A stretch of 42,995 nt of DNA from NCBI RefSeq assembly GCF_025961575.1, contig NZ_JAOQNX010000039.1, positions 1 through 42,995 on the forward strand, in the 5' to 3' direction. The translations under genes and the position numbers were made by a program. This document shows positions 9,022 to 18,507 of this stretch, in pieces. Source of the DNA: Rhodoblastus acidophilus. Its GTDB lineage: Bacteria > Pseudomonadota > Alphaproteobacteria > Rhizobiales > Beijerinckiaceae. The notes under the pieces were generated by a model. The model searched no databases, was not told the origin of the DNA, and saw only the letters and a program-made list of their open reading frames with translations. The number at the start of each line of letters is the position of its first letter. The stretch's first letter is position 1.

Positions 9022-9483
9022 TTACCCCCGGCCGCGATAGCTCGGGACCCCCTGGTCCGGCAGCCACAGGCCTTTCGGCGGTTCGCCGGTCTGCCAAAAC
9101 ACGTCGATGGGCATGCCGCCGCGCGGATACCAATAGCCGCCGATGCGCAGCCAGCGCGGGTTCAGCGCCGCGACCAAATCCTTGGCGATGCGGATGGTGC
9201 AATCCTCGTGAAAGGCGCCGTGGTTGCGGAACGAGGCGAGATAAAACTTGAGCGATTTCGACTCGACCAGAAACTGGTCCGGCGCATAGTCGATCACCAG
9301 ATGGGCGAAATCCGGCTGTCCCGTCACCGGGCAGAGCGAGGTGAATTCCGGCTGGACGAAGCGGGCGAGATAGACGACGTCCGGGTGCGGGTTGGGCACG
9401 CGGTCGAGTTCGGCCTCCTCGGGGCTTTTCGGCGCCTGGGCCTGTTTGCCGAGCAGATCGGCGCCGTCATGTGTGTGGACCAT
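9022..9483 (-). CDS. queF: NADPH-dependent 7-cyano-7-deazaguanine reductase, type I
   Basis: This 153-residue protein belongs to the tunnel-fold family. QueF reduces preQ0 to preQ1 in queuosine biosynthesis, using NADPH. The catalytic Cys is in [16 protein letters not shown], and the family signature [16 protein letters not shown] follows, with the Glu that binds substrate. Further conserved residues are [12 protein letters not shown] and [17 protein letters not shown]. The length fits the short type I subfamily. The gene is divergent from eno and alone; no queCDE partners are within the window. Confidence 0.94.
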   Translation of the reverse strand: MVHTHDGADLLGKQAQAPKSPEEAELDRVPNPHPDVVYLARFVQPEFTSLCPVTGQPDFAHLVIDYAPDQFLVESKSLKFYLASFRNHGAFHEDCTIRIAKDLVAALNPRWLRIGGYWYPRGGMPIDVFWQTGEPPKGLWLPDQGVPSYRGRG

Positions 9484-9485
9484 AG

Positions 9486-10910
<1,425 letters not shown>

Positions 10911-10918
10911 CGCAGATT

Positions 10919-10948
10919 GGAACGGCGCCTTCGGGCGCCGTTCGCATT
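10919..10948 (+). terminator. Rho-independent terminator of eno
   Basis: GAACGGCGCC, loop TTCG, GGCGCCGTTC, then GCATTTT. The 10-bp perfect stem with a UUCG tetraloop lies 8 bases after the eno stop. The same hairpin may also serve the convergent small gene at 10950. Confidence 0.92.
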
Positions 10949-10949
10949 T

Positions 10950-11153
10950 TCAGAACCCGAAAATCGGACCGAGCAGCGCGTGCGCCTGATTGTGAAAGGC
11001 GCCGAGGGCGAGCAGGGCCAGGCCGAGCAGGAACATGCTCGCGACGAAGCTCAGGTCGCTCTTCTGGTCCCGGTAGATGACCTCACGGACATCCGAAGCG
11101 CGGCCGGGCCGGGCCGGGGCCTTCTTTTCGACGGAAAATCCCAATCTGGACAT
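10950..11153 (-). CDS. Small single-pass membrane protein
   Basis: This 67-residue protein has a basic N-terminal tail (SVEKKAPARPGRAS) and one hydrophobic helix at about residues 36-53 (FVASMFLLGLALLALGAF). It is not recognised as a named family. It converges on eno and is divergent from ftsB. The ribosome-binding site is weak. A coding function is supported by the clean membrane segment and codon usage like its neighbours, but not by homology that I can name. Confidence 0.55.
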   Translation of the reverse strand: MSRLGFSVEKKAPARPGRASDVREVIYRDQKSDLSFVASMFLLGLALLALGAFHNQAHALLGPIFGF

Positions 11154-11300
11154 GGCGGAGTCCCATTGATGAACATTGTTGGGGACAAATGTCTCGCGAC
11201 GAGACAGTCGCCCCCGGTTGGACCAAGAGGTTCAACTTCGGCGCCGCGGGACTTCATCGGCTGTTAACCGCCGCCTAACCAAAAGGCGCGAAGATGCGCC

Positions 11301-11651
11301 ATGGTCGTTCGCACGCGTCTCGCCGCCATTCTGATTCCCTTGGCCTTCTACGTCTTCTCCGGCGTGGTGGGGTCCTATTTCGTCTGGCAGGCCGCGCGCG
11401 GCCAGCGCGGCATCGAGGCCGACCAGGCGACCCGTCGCGAAATGGCCGAGATCGAGGCCAAGCTGAAGGCGGTGCGCGCGGAAGAGGATTATTGGCGCAA
11501 CCGCATCTCGCTGCTGCGCGGCCCGGAAATCGACCGCGACCTGCTCGACGAACGCGCGCGCACGCTGCTCGACCATGTCGGCAAGAGCGACCTGATGATC
11601 TTCCTGCCCTCCGTCAGTTCGGAAACGACCGGCTCGACCACGCGGCGTTGA
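11301..11651 (+). CDS. ftsB: FtsB/DivIC family septum formation protein
   Basis: The protein is 116 residues long. A membrane helix spans about residues 8-28 (AAILIPLAFYVFSGVVGSYF), followed by a coiled coil (EMAEIEAKLKAVRAEEDYW) and the conserved region LLRGPEIDRDLLDERARTLL. That is the FtsB/DivIC layout, in which the periplasmic coiled coil links FtsL and FtsQ in the divisome. The position after eno and before pdhA is conserved in alphaproteobacteria and supports the call. The start ATG is as given; no alternative fits. Confidence 0.87.
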   Translation: MVVRTRLAAILIPLAFYVFSGVVGSYFVWQAARGQRGIEADQATRREMAEIEAKLKAVRAEEDYWRNRISLLRGPEIDRDLLDERARTLLDHVGKSDLMIFLPSVSSETTGSTTRR

Positions 11652-11755
11652 GCGGCTGGGCGCGCGCGCCGCCCCCACTCGCATTTCCCTGCGCTTCTGC
11701 TACGCTTTCTCATGGAATCGTCCGGGCAGACGCCGCTCAAGAGACGGGAGGAAGA

Positions 11756-12685
11756 ATGGCGACGCAAAGGCTGGCGGATTTTGGCTCTGGCGATCTGCTG
11801 GCGAGCTTTCGCGCCATGCTGCTCATTCGCCGTTTCGAGGAACGGGCCGGCCAGATGTTCGCCATGGGCCTGATCGGCGGCTTCTGCCACCTCTGCGTCG
11901 GCCAGGAGGCGGTCGCCGTCGGGCTGCGGCAGGCGGCGCGGCCCGGGGACCAGTTCATCGCCTCCTATCGCATGCACGGCCACCTGCTCGCCAGCGGCGC
12001 CGACCCGCGCGCGGTGATGGCCGAGCTGGTCGGACGCCGCTACGGCGTTTCGCGCGGCAAGGGCGGCTCGATGCACATGTATGCGCCGGAGCGCGATTTT
12101 TTTGGCGGGCAGGGGATTGTTGGCGCGCAGGCGCCGATCGGAGCCGGCCTCGCCTTCGCCAACGCCTATCGCGGCGACGGCAAGGTGTGCGTCGCTCTGC
12201 TCGGCGACGGCGCCGCCGACCAGGGCCAGCTCGCCGAGAGTTTTGTCATGGCCGAGCGCTGGAGCCTGCCCATCGTCTTCGTGATCGAGAACAACCTGCC
12301 GCATTACGAGCGCCCGGCGCTCGCCCGGCGCGGCGCCGCCTTCAACATTCCCGGCGAGGCGGTCGACGGCATGTGCCTGACCTCGGTGCGCGAGGCCGCC
12401 GCGCGGGCGCTCGGCTGGGCGCGCGCCGGCAATGGCCCGACGCTGCTGGAAATGCGCATCGAGCGCTTTCGCGGCCATGCCGCCGCCGAGCAGAGGCGCC
12501 CGCATGGCGAGCGCGATCCCGTCGAGCGGCTGCGCGCGGCGATCCTGGGCGCGGGCCTCGCCGACGAGGCGGACCTGCGCCATGTCGATGCGGAGATTCG
12601 CGCCCGGGTCGCCGAAATCGCCGACCAGGCGGTGAGTTGCGACGAGCCGGAGGAATCCGAGCTCATGACCGACATTCTGCTCTAG
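11756..12685 (+). CDS. pdhA: Pyruvate dehydrogenase E1 alpha subunit, short divergent form
   Basis: This 309-residue protein is shorter than the usual 330-350. The TPP-dependent E1 alpha core is present: CVGQEAVAVGLRQA, the YRMHGH segment, RYGVSRGKGGSMHMY, and the TPP motif from GDGAADQGQLAES to ENN near residue 182. After ENN the usual YAMGTS loop is missing and replaced by LPHYERPALARRGAAF. The C-terminal phosphorylation-loop region (normally RGHSMSDPAKYR) reads RGHAAAEQRRPHGERD. The start has the ribosome-binding site GGGAGGAAG. It pairs with pdhB 9 bases downstream. Acetyl-CoA formation from pyruvate is inferred from synteny; the changed loops could mean another 2-oxo acid. Confidence 0.82.
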   Translation: MATQRLADFGSGDLLASFRAMLLIRRFEERAGQMFAMGLIGGFCHLCVGQEAVAVGLRQAARPGDQFIASYRMHGHLLASGADPRAVMAELVGRRYGVSRGKGGSMHMYAPERDFFGGQGIVGAQAPIGAGLAFANAYRGDGKVCVALLGDGAADQGQLAESFVMAERWSLPIVFVIENNLPHYERPALARRGAAFNIPGEAVDGMCLTSVREAAARALGWARAGNGPTLLEMRIERFRGHAAAEQRRPHGERDPVERLRAAILGAGLADEADLRHVDAEIRARVAEIADQAVSCDEPEESELMTDILL

Positions 12686-12694
12686 AGACCGGCC

Positions 12695-14038
12695 ATGACC
12701 ACCCATGTGCTGATGCCCGCCCTCTCGCCCGACATCAAACAAGGAAAACTCGTCCGCTGGCTGAAGCGCGAGGGCGAGTTCATCGAGGCCGGCGATATTT
12801 TGGCCGAAGTCGAGACGGAAAAGGCGACGATCGAGGTCGAAGCCGCGGAATCCGGCGTGCTCGCGCGCATCCTCGCGCCCGAAGGGGAAAATGTCGCGGT
12901 CAACGCGCCCATCGCCGCCATCCAGGCGGGGCCGGAGGTTTTCGCACGCGAGCCTGAGCCCGAACCGGAGCCCGAGCCCGAGCCCACGCCGCTCGCTCCA
13001 AAACCTGTGGCGCCGCCAAAACCAGCCGCCACACCAAAACCGGCGCCGGAGGCCGCGCCGACCCGCATCACGGTGCGCGAGGCCCTGCGGCAGGCGCTGG
13101 CCGAGGAAATGCGCCGCGATTCCCGCGTGTTTCTGCTCGGCGAGGACATCGGCCAGAATCAGGGCGTGTTCAAGGTCACCCAGGGCCTGTTGCAGGAGTT
13201 CGGCCCGCGGCGGGTGGTGGACGCCCCCATTGTCGAGCACGCCTTCGCCGGGCTGGGCGTGGGCGCGGCTTTCGCCGGCCTGCGGCCGGTAATCGAGTTC
13301 ATGACCTTCAATTTCGCCATGCAGGCGCTGGACCATATCGTCAATTCGGCGGCCAAGACCCTGTATATGTCGGGCGGCGCGCTGAGCTGCCCGATCGTGT
13401 TTCGTGGGCCCAATGGGGCGCGGTCGCGGGCGGGCGCGCAGCATGCGCAGGATTTTTCCGCCTGGTTCGCCCATGTGCCCGGCCTGAAAGTGGTCGCGCC
13501 CTATACCGCCGCGGACGCCAAGGGTTTGCTCAAGGCCGCGATCCGCGACCCCAATCCGGTGGTTGTCCTGGAACACGAACAGCTCTACGGCGAATCCTTC
13601 GACGCGCCCGCCGAAGAGGACGCGCTGGTCGAGATCGGCGTCGCCGCCATCGCGCGGCCCGGGAGCGACGCCACTGTCGTCTCCTTCTCGCGCGGCGTCG
13701 CCCTGGCCTTGAGGGCGGCGGAACTCTTGGCGGGGCAGGGCGTCAATGTCGAGGTGATCGACTTGCGCACATTGCGGCCCCTTGACATGGACTGCGTGAT
13801 CGCTTCGGTGGCGAGGACTGGACGCTGCGTGGTGGTCGAGGAAGGCTGGCCGCAGGGCGGCGTCGGCGCCGAGATTTCGGCGCGGCTGATGGAGGACGCC
13901 TTCGACCGGCTGCGCGCGCCGGTGCTGCGGGTCACGGCCAAGGATGTTCCGGCGCCCTATGCCGCCAATCTGGAGAAACTGGCTTTGCCGCAGGTCGGCG
14001 ACGTCGTGGCGGCGCTGAAATCAGTCCTTGGTCTCTAA
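12695..14038 (+). CDS. pdhB: Pyruvate dehydrogenase E1 beta subunit with N-terminal lipoyl domain
   Basis: This 447-residue protein has a biotinyl/lipoyl domain at residues 1-80 with lipoylated Lys43 in EVETEKATIEVE. A flexible Glu-Pro and Lys-Pro linker follows at about 88-125. The E1 beta transketolase-like domain then begins at about 128. Catalytic features are GEDIGQNQGVFKVTQGL and the His in GAQHAQDFSAWF. Lipoyl-tagged E1 beta is typical of alphaproteobacterial pdhB. In most relatives pdhC (E2) follows directly, but here a DUF5076 gene follows, so E2 and E3 must be encoded elsewhere. Confidence 0.92.
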   Translation: MTTHVLMPALSPDIKQGKLVRWLKREGEFIEAGDILAEVETEKATIEVEAAESGVLARILAPEGENVAVNAPIAAIQAGPEVFAREPEPEPEPEPEPTPLAPKPVAPPKPAATPKPAPEAAPTRITVREALRQALAEEMRRDSRVFLLGEDIGQNQGVFKVTQGLLQEFGPRRVVDAPIVEHAFAGLGVGAAFAGLRPVIEFMTFNFAMQALDHIVNSAAKTLYMSGGALSCPIVFRGPNGARSRAGAQHAQDFSAWFAHVPGLKVVAPYTAADAKGLLKAAIRDPNPVVVLEHEQLYGESFDAPAEEDALVEIGVAAIARPGSDATVVSFSRGVALALRAAELLAGQGVNVEVIDLRTLRPLDMDCVIASVARTGRCVVVEEGWPQGGVGAEISARLMEDAFDRLRAPVLRVTAKDVPAPYAANLEKLALPQVGDVVAALKSVLGL

Positions 14039-14085
14039 AAAGTTTGGCGCCGTGGCCCTTCGGTCCTCGGCCGAAAGGGAAAGCA

Positions 14086-14373
14086 ATGTCTCTGGAAAAA
14101 ATCGAACTGTCCGCGCCCCCCGATGTCGAGGAACACGGCGGGGTCGAAATCCTGCGCCTGTTCATCTGCAACGGCGCCCTGACGCTGTCGATGCAGCGCG
14201 CCTTCGAGCAGCCGGAAATGTGGGGGCGGCTGCTGGCCGAACTCGCCATGCAGGTGGCGCAGGTTTACGCTCACGAAACCCCGATGACCGCCGAGGAAGC
14301 GCTGGCCGAATTGCGCATCGCGCTGGAGACTGGACTCGACCGCGTCTCCTTCGATCAGCCGCCGATCAATTGA
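14086..14373 (+). CDS. DUF5076 family protein
   Basis: This 95-residue small soluble protein contains [20 protein letters not shown] and [18 protein letters not shown]. It matches the DUF5076 proteins that recur between the pdh genes and lipA in alphaproteobacteria. The function is unknown; conserved linkage suggests a minor role with the 2-oxo acid dehydrogenase or lipoylation. The ATG at 14086 is preferred over an earlier in-frame start at 14044 because the conserved sequence begins there and AAAGGGAAAGC precedes it. Confidence 0.75.
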   Translation: MSLEKIELSAPPDVEEHGGVEILRLFICNGALTLSMQRAFEQPEMWGRLLAELAMQVAQVYAHETPMTAEEALAELRIALETGLDRVSFDQPPIN

Positions 14374-14425
14374 CAGACGCCGCGCCGCCGCGCATGAAAA
14401 AAAAGATTTGCACCGGAACAACGCC

Positions 14426-15412
14426 ATGCCCGTCGTGATCGACCTGCTCAACGCCGACCCGCGCAACAGCGGCGACCGTCCGCGCCATCCCGAAAAGGCG
14501 CACCGGCCCGATCAGCCCGTGGCGCGCAAGCCCGACTGGATTCGCGTCAAGGCGCCGGGCTCGCCCGGCTGGGCGGAAACCAGAGCGATCGTCAAGGCGA
14601 ACAAGCTCGTCACAGTGTGCGAAGAGGCGAATTGCCCGAACCAGGGCGAGTGCTGGGACAAGAAGCACGCCACTTTCATGATCATGGGCGAGATTTGCAC
14701 GCGCGCCTGCGCCTTCTGCAATGTCGCCACGGGCCTGCCCCATGCGCTCGACGCCGGCGAACCCGAGCACATTGGCGAAGCCACCGCCAAGCTCGGCCTG
14801 CAGCATGTGGTGGTGACCTCGGTCGACCGCGACGATCTGCCGGACGGCGGCGCCGCGCATTTCGCCGCGACCATCGCCGCCATCAGGCGGCTGAGCCCGA
14901 AAACGACGATTGAAGTGCTGACCCCCGACTTCCTGCGCAAGCCCGGCGCGCTGGAGGTGGTGGTCGCGGCCAAGCCCGACGTGTTCAACCACAATCTCGA
15001 GACGGTGCCTTCCAACTATCTCACGGTGCGTCCTGGGGCGCGCTATTTCCACTCGCTGCGGCTGCTGCAGCGGGTCAAGGAACTCGACCCCGAGATTTTC
15101 ACCAAGTCCGGGATCATGGTCGGCCTGGGCGAGACCCGCAACGAAGTGCTGCAGCTGATGGATGACATGCGCTCGGCCGAGGTCGACTTCCTCACCATCG
15201 GCCAATATTTGCAGCCGACCAAAAAACACTTTCCGGTCAAGGAGTTCGTCACGCCCGAGGCGTTCAAGGCCTATGAAACCGTCGCCTATACAAAAGGCTT
15301 TTCCCTGGTTTCGGCCTCGCCCTTGACCCGCTCGTCGCATCACGCCGGCGACGATTTTGTCAGGCTGCGCGCCAAGCGGAGGCAAGAGAACGGGCAGGGA
15401 GGGGCCGACTGA
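14426..15412 (+). CDS. lipA: Lipoyl synthase
   Basis: This 328-residue radical-SAM enzyme inserts two sulfurs into octanoyl groups on lipoyl domains such as that of PdhB. The auxiliary cluster cysteines are in [12 protein letters not shown] near residue 66. The radical-SAM CxxxCxxC is CTRACAFC near residue 93. [16 protein letters not shown] and the C-terminal Ser-rich [16 protein letters not shown], with the RSS cluster-ligand motif, complete the signature. An upstream in-frame TTG at 14408 exists, but the ATG at 14426 is preferred. It is coupled to coq10, with one base between the stop and the next ATG. Confidence 0.96.
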   Translation: MPVVIDLLNADPRNSGDRPRHPEKAHRPDQPVARKPDWIRVKAPGSPGWAETRAIVKANKLVTVCEEANCPNQGECWDKKHATFMIMGEICTRACAFCNVATGLPHALDAGEPEHIGEATAKLGLQHVVVTSVDRDDLPDGGAAHFAATIAAIRRLSPKTTIEVLTPDFLRKPGALEVVVAAKPDVFNHNLETVPSNYLTVRPGARYFHSLRLLQRVKELDPEIFTKSGIMVGLGETRNEVLQLMDDMRSAEVDFLTIGQYLQPTKKHFPVKEFVTPEAFKAYETVAYTKGFSLVSASPLTRSSHHAGDDFVRLRAKRRQENGQGGAD

Positions 15413-15413
15413 C

Positions 15414-15866
15414 ATGCCGTCGTTTCGCACCAGTCATGTGGTCAAACACACGCCGGATCAGATGTTCGATCTGGTCTCCGACGTCGAATCCTATCCGCAA
15501 TTCGTCCCGCTCTGCCTCGGCATCAAGATCAAGCGGCGGTTCCCCGGCTCCGACGGCGCGACGGTTTTCGTCTCGGAAATGGAGGTCGGCTACAAGGCGG
15601 TGCGCGAAAAATTCACGAGTCGCGTGGTTGCGAACCGCGCCGCGCATCGCATCGAGGTCACCTATGTCGACGGCCCCTTCAGCCATCTGGAGAACCGCTG
15701 GACTTTTGCCGATGCGGGGAATGGCGCCTGCCGCGTGGAATTCTTCATCGCCTATGAATTCCGCAACCGCATGCTGGCGACGCTGATGGGCGGCATGTTC
15801 GACGCGGCGTTCCGGAAGTTCTCGACCGCCTTCGAGGCGCGGGCCGACCAGATCTTTGGCGTCTGA
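15414..15866 (+). CDS. Coenzyme Q-binding protein COQ10 (START-like)
   Basis: This 150-residue START/SRPBCC-fold protein begins PSFRTSHVVKHTPDQMFDLV and contains DVESYPQFVPLC and the C-terminal FRKFSTAFEARADQIFG, as in the COQ10/RatA family. It is thought to bind ubiquinone or its precursors and assist respiration. It starts one base after the lipA stop and has GGGAGGGG upstream. The lipA-coq10 pairing is conserved in alphaproteobacteria. Confidence 0.9.
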   Translation: MPSFRTSHVVKHTPDQMFDLVSDVESYPQFVPLCLGIKIKRRFPGSDGATVFVSEMEVGYKAVREKFTSRVVANRAAHRIEVTYVDGPFSHLENRWTFADAGNGACRVEFFIAYEFRNRMLATLMGGMFDAAFRKFSTAFEARADQIFGV

Positions 15867-16044
15867 CGCTGACGTATTCGTCTGGCGCCGAGAGATTGCT
15901 GAGGGGTAAATAAAGTATTGCGCGCGCCTCGCCGGGAAACAGACGCCTAGAGATAGGCTGATCCCAAAAATAATATTTCACGGCACAGGCCGCGCTGAGC
16001 GCCGCCCAGTTCTCCGCCGCCGCCACAGGGGATGATACGTCCCC

Positions 16045-16084
16045 AAAAAAGAGATGGCCCCGTCGCCGAGGGCGGAACGGGGCC
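16045..16084 (-). terminator. Minus-strand terminator
   Basis: On the minus strand GGCCCCGT (16077-16084) pairs with ACGGGGCC (16056-16063). An inner CGCC/GGCG pair extends the stem, and ATCTC then TTTTTT follows. It implies a minus-strand transcript coming from above 16085, either the weak gene at 16236-16520 or a small RNA. Confidence 0.65.
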
Positions 16085-16201
16085 TGTAATCGCGCTTTGG
16101 CGATTTCCGATAAAAATCAGAAGGTCATGCGGTATCAAACCGCGTATGTGCAGAAGTGGATTGTCTGATCTGCTACTCCCTTCGGTTTAGCGGCACATCC
16201 C

Positions 16202-16228
16202 CGACATACGTGAAAACGGCGTATGTCG
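16202..16228. repeat. Perfect 9-bp hairpin
   Basis: CGACATACG (16202-16210) and CGTATGTCG (16220-16228) are separated by nine bases. The hairpin begins 7 bases after the stop of the weak minus-strand gene at 16236. A related CGTATGTG lies at 16142-16149. It may be a 3' stem of that transcript or part of a decayed element end. Confidence 0.6.
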
Positions 16229-16235
16229 CGCCCCA

Positions 16236-16520
16236 TCAAGGGCCGGAGGTCGATTGGCTCTGCGGTGGAGTCATGCTCGCGTTCCGTTTTTCACAGTCCG
16301 GACACCGCGCATTCGGGCGTTCCGGCTCAGAAATCTCGACCAGCAAGCGGATTCGCGGCGTTTTAAGTCTCGAAACCAGGCCTGCGGGGAACGATTTGTT
16401 TATTGCTCGCCGCGTGGGTTCGTAGCCCTGGGCGTTGACCTCGACTTGGAAGCGGCTCCGCACGTCTTTCAATCGAGGCTGCAATACAATGAATACTGCC
16501 ACTTTTTTTGCCGGCGTCAA
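16236..16520 (-). CDS. Hypothetical small protein with a CPDC motif (doubtful)
   Basis: A reading of up to 94 residues from a TTG at 16520. It is basic, with RLKDVRSRFQVEVNAQGYEP, a central KTPRIRLLVEISEPERP, and one Cys pair RCPDCEKRN near the C terminus. It resembles no family I can name with certainty. For it: a terminator lies downstream on the same strand and the residue composition is protein-like. Against it: no clear ribosome-binding site and codon usage unlike the host. If real, it is probably a horizontally acquired orphan or a fragment. Confidence 0.3.
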   Translation of the reverse strand: MTPAKKVAVFIVLQPRLKDVRSRFQVEVNAQGYEPTRRAINKSFPAGLVSRLKTPRIRLLVEISEPERPNARCPDCEKRNASMTPPQSQSTSGP

Positions 16521-16625
16521 CAGGAAAATTTCGCGCCCCGCTCACGCTCGAAAAAGGGGTCAAGCCGGCATGGCGCCGCATCAAGCTGCGGCTTATCCTG
16601 AGCGCGAATCACCGGGAGACTTCGC

Positions 16626-17615
16626 TTGAAACGGAATGCGCGCGCTCGCCTCATCATCGCGCTGCTCGGCCTGCTGATGGCCCAGACCGTAGAGGCTACG
16701 GCGCGTCGGCTCGATCACGTCTTTGTTCTCGTTCTGGAAAATCGCGGCTTCGACGATGCGGTCCTCAACGGTCCCACGCCGTTCCTGCGCGAGCTGGCGG
16801 AGCGCGCCGGTCTCGCCACCCAATATTTCGGCGTGGCCCATCCGAGCCTGCCCAACTATCTCGCTTTGGTCGGCGGCGACACATTCGGCATCCGCGACGA
16901 CCGGCCAAGCTGCTTCGCCTCCGATCTGACGCCCGGCGCGGCCTGCAATCGCATCGACGGCGACAGTCTGGCCGAACAATTGACGGCCGCGGGGCTCACC
17001 TACGCTGTCTATGCCGAAAGCCTTCCGGCGCCCGGCGCCATGGTCGCGGCCGCGCCGTCGCGCGCCGAACCGCTCTATGCGCAAAAGCACAATCCTTTTC
17101 CGTTCTTTACCCCCTTCGCCCAAAACGCCGAGGCGCGCGCCCGGATGAAGCCGCTCGACGCTTTCGCCCAGGACCTCGACCAGGATGCGCCCAATTTCGC
17201 CCTGATCGTCCCCAACCAGTGCCACGACGGCCACGGGCTGGGAACGTGTGGTGACCGCGACCAGCTGGCGCGGGACTATGACGCCACGGTCCGCGACGTC
17301 TTTGCGCGCATCCGTGCGTCAAAGGCCTGGAGCGCGCGCGCCGTGTTCGTGGTGACCTTCGATGAGGGCGCGCGTCCGATCTATCCCAACCCGCCCTCGG
17401 AGATCGCCCGGCGCGTCGCCGGGGCCGACAACCATATCGCCACGCTCGTCGCCACGCCCTGCGGCCAACCGGTCCGGGAAACTGCGCGGCTCGACCATTA
17501 CGCGCTGCTGGCGACCATCGAGGATGGTTTCGGATTGGTCCGGTTGCGCAAGGCGGCCGGGGCTCCGGCGATGGAGACCTTGTTCTATCCCGCCTGTGGG
17601 GGCGCGCGCCCCTGA
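16626..17615 (+). CDS. Secreted phosphoesterase (acid phosphatase/phospholipase C-like)
   Basis: This 329-residue protein has an N-terminal signal peptide (ARLIIALLGLLMAQTVEA). The mature part starts RRLDHVFVLVLENRGFDD, the metal-site entry of the phosphoesterase family (PF04185), followed by AHPSLPNYLALVGGDTFGI. Further family segments are FALIVPNQCHDGH and FVVTFDEGARP, which hold the other metal ligands. It is expected to act in the periplasm or outside the cell on phosphate esters. The start is TTG at 16626 with GGGAG 7 bases upstream. It appears to be monocistronic. Confidence 0.82.
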   Translation: MKRNARARLIIALLGLLMAQTVEATARRLDHVFVLVLENRGFDDAVLNGPTPFLRELAERAGLATQYFGVAHPSLPNYLALVGGDTFGIRDDRPSCFASDLTPGAACNRIDGDSLAEQLTAAGLTYAVYAESLPAPGAMVAAAPSRAEPLYAQKHNPFPFFTPFAQNAEARARMKPLDAFAQDLDQDAPNFALIVPNQCHDGHGLGTCGDRDQLARDYDATVRDVFARIRASKAWSARAVFVVTFDEGARPIYPNPPSEIARRVAGADNHIATLVATPCGQPVRETARLDHYALLATIEDGFGLVRLRKAAGAPAMETLFYPACGGARP

Positions 17616-17637
17616 CCCTCTGCGCAGCGGGCGCCGG

Positions 17638-17805
17638 TCAGTCGATCTGTCCGGCGATGGCGCCGAGTTCGGCGCGGGGCGGTTCGCCCGTGCGGGCGAG
17701 AATCGACAGCGCGATCACCGCGAGCAGGCAGACGATCAGGGCATATTCGGCGGCTGACGCGGCGCGCTCGTTGTGGCGCAATCGTTGTGGCCCCCGCATT
17801 CCCAT
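17638..17805 (-). CDS. Small Flp-like pilin-type protein
   Basis: This 55-residue protein has a short N-terminal leader, then NERAASAAEYALIVCLLAVIALSILA. That is the Flp pilin pattern of a charged leader, small residues, Glu+5-like EY, and one hydrophobic helix. The C-terminal part is short and lacks the usual polar tail. The ATG at 17805 follows AGGAG at 3 bases; ATG 17799 is 9 bases from it and equally possible. It lies downstream of another Flp gene (18138) on the same strand. No tad assembly genes are in the window. Confidence 0.6.
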   Translation of the reverse strand: MGMRGPQRLRHNERAASAAEYALIVCLLAVIALSILARTGEPPRAELGAIAGQID

Positions 17806-18004
17806 GATCTCCTGCAACTTGTTGCGTGTGTTCCGTCGGCCGCGAGGTCTATGCGCCAGAGGTTGCGCCTCGACTAACGTAACGGAAACAAATCGATCGA
17901 TTGTCCGCTCACGCCCGGAATCCATGGAAGAGAGCGTCGGAGCTGTTGCGCGCCGGGCGAGAGGGGCGCCGGAGAGCGATTTGGCGAAATAGCTTTGGAA
18001 ACAA

Positions 18005-18034
18005 ATAAAAAGAGCCCATTCGGCGAACGGGCTC
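18005..18034 (-). terminator. Terminator of flp
   Basis: On the minus strand GAGCCC (18029-18034), an 11-base loop with partial pairing (GTTCG/CGAAT), then GGGCTC is followed by TTTTTAT. It lies about 105 bases past the flp stop at 18138. Confidence 0.88.
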
Positions 18035-18090
18035 CTGAAGGAGCGCCGCAGCGAATCATGCGCGGCGCGTTAACGGTTTGAGACGGGGGA

Positions 18091-18122
18091 GCGGGCGCGA
18101 TTCGGTTCTGTCCTGGCCCGCG
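18091..18122. repeat. Dispersed GC-rich palindrome, copy 1
   Basis: GCGGGCGCGATTCGGT followed by TCTGTCCTGGCCCGCG. The ends GCGGGC and GCCCGC pair. A near-identical copy lies at 23816-23853, just past the CPA2 antiporter gene. Both copies sit immediately 3' of coding regions. Confidence 0.65.
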
Positions 18123-18137
18123 ACCGGTCCAGCGCGA

Positions 18138-18299
18138 TCAGCTCAAGCCGTTCGCAATCTTGGTGAATTTCGCGTTGAGCCGGCTGCCGGTGGTGGTCAG
18201 GGTGGCGATGGCCACGACCGAGATCAGGGCCGCAATCAGGCCATATTCGATCGCCGTGGCGCCGCTTTCGTCGCGGAGGAAGGATTTAAGTAATCGCAT
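18138..18299 (-). CDS. flp: Flp family type IVb pilin
   Basis: This 53-residue prepilin has the leader MRLLKSFLRDESG, then the processing and assembly signature ATAIEYGLIAALISVVAIAT with Glu-Tyr after the cleavage Gly. The polar tail is TTTGSRLNAKFTKIANGLS. This is a canonical Flp pilin, processed by a TadV/CpaA peptidase and assembled by a Tad system. GAGGGACA upstream supports the ATG at 18299. A strong terminator follows. The assembly genes must be encoded outside this window. Confidence 0.92.
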   Translation of the reverse strand: MRLLKSFLRDESGATAIEYGLIAALISVVAIATLTTTGSRLNAKFTKIANGLS

Positions 18300-18507
18300 T
18301 GTCTTGTCCCTCAATATCCCGGCGGTCCGCCCGGGCCGCCGTCGCGCCAACAATGCTACCAAAAAAGTTTCTTACAGCTTTACGTTGCCGAGTAATGTTG
18401 ACCCTAATGGAGCTGAAGCGATCGGGTTTGGGCGAAGGCCCGGAACAATTTCCGCCGCGCGCCGAAATCGTGTAACGCTGGCCGGCGGCGAGGCTGGATT
18501 TTTCGGC

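Larger units (their letters stand above)
15867..16625. other. Atypical 760-base gap with hairpins and a weak minus-strand gene
   Basis: This stretch is less GC-rich than its neighbours, and its codon-like patterns (CGA, AGA, ATA, AAA) differ from the surrounding genes. It contains a minus-strand terminator (16045-16084), a GCGGT/ACCGC hairpin (16129-16143), a 9-bp-arm hairpin (16202-16228), and a doubtful minus-strand gene (16236-16520). No tRNA or recognisable insertion-sequence end was found. It looks like acquired or decaying DNA between coq10 and the phosphoesterase. Confidence 0.5.
17806..18137. other. Gap between the two Flp-type genes
   Basis: There is no convincing gene in this stretch. 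It holds the terminator of the upstream flp gene (18005-18034) and one copy of a short GC-rich palindrome (18091-18122). The remaining 200 bases presumably carry the promoter of the gene at 17638, which I could not identify. Confidence 0.5.

Noticed and set aside
12950-12990. Short tandem repeat resembling a microsatellite
   Set aside because: It encodes the Glu-Pro linker of PdhB between the lipoyl and catalytic domains, a normal flexible region.
11489-13576. A 695-codon open reading frame antisense to pdhA and pdhB
   Set aside because: It shadows well-recognised genes. The repeated Gly-Phe-Gly-Ser segment is just the complement of the pdhB Glu-Pro linker.
16384-16440. tRNA-like GGGTTCG...CCC arm
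   Set aside because: The loop lacks the T-loop pattern (no A58), and no acceptor or anticodon stem pairs around it.
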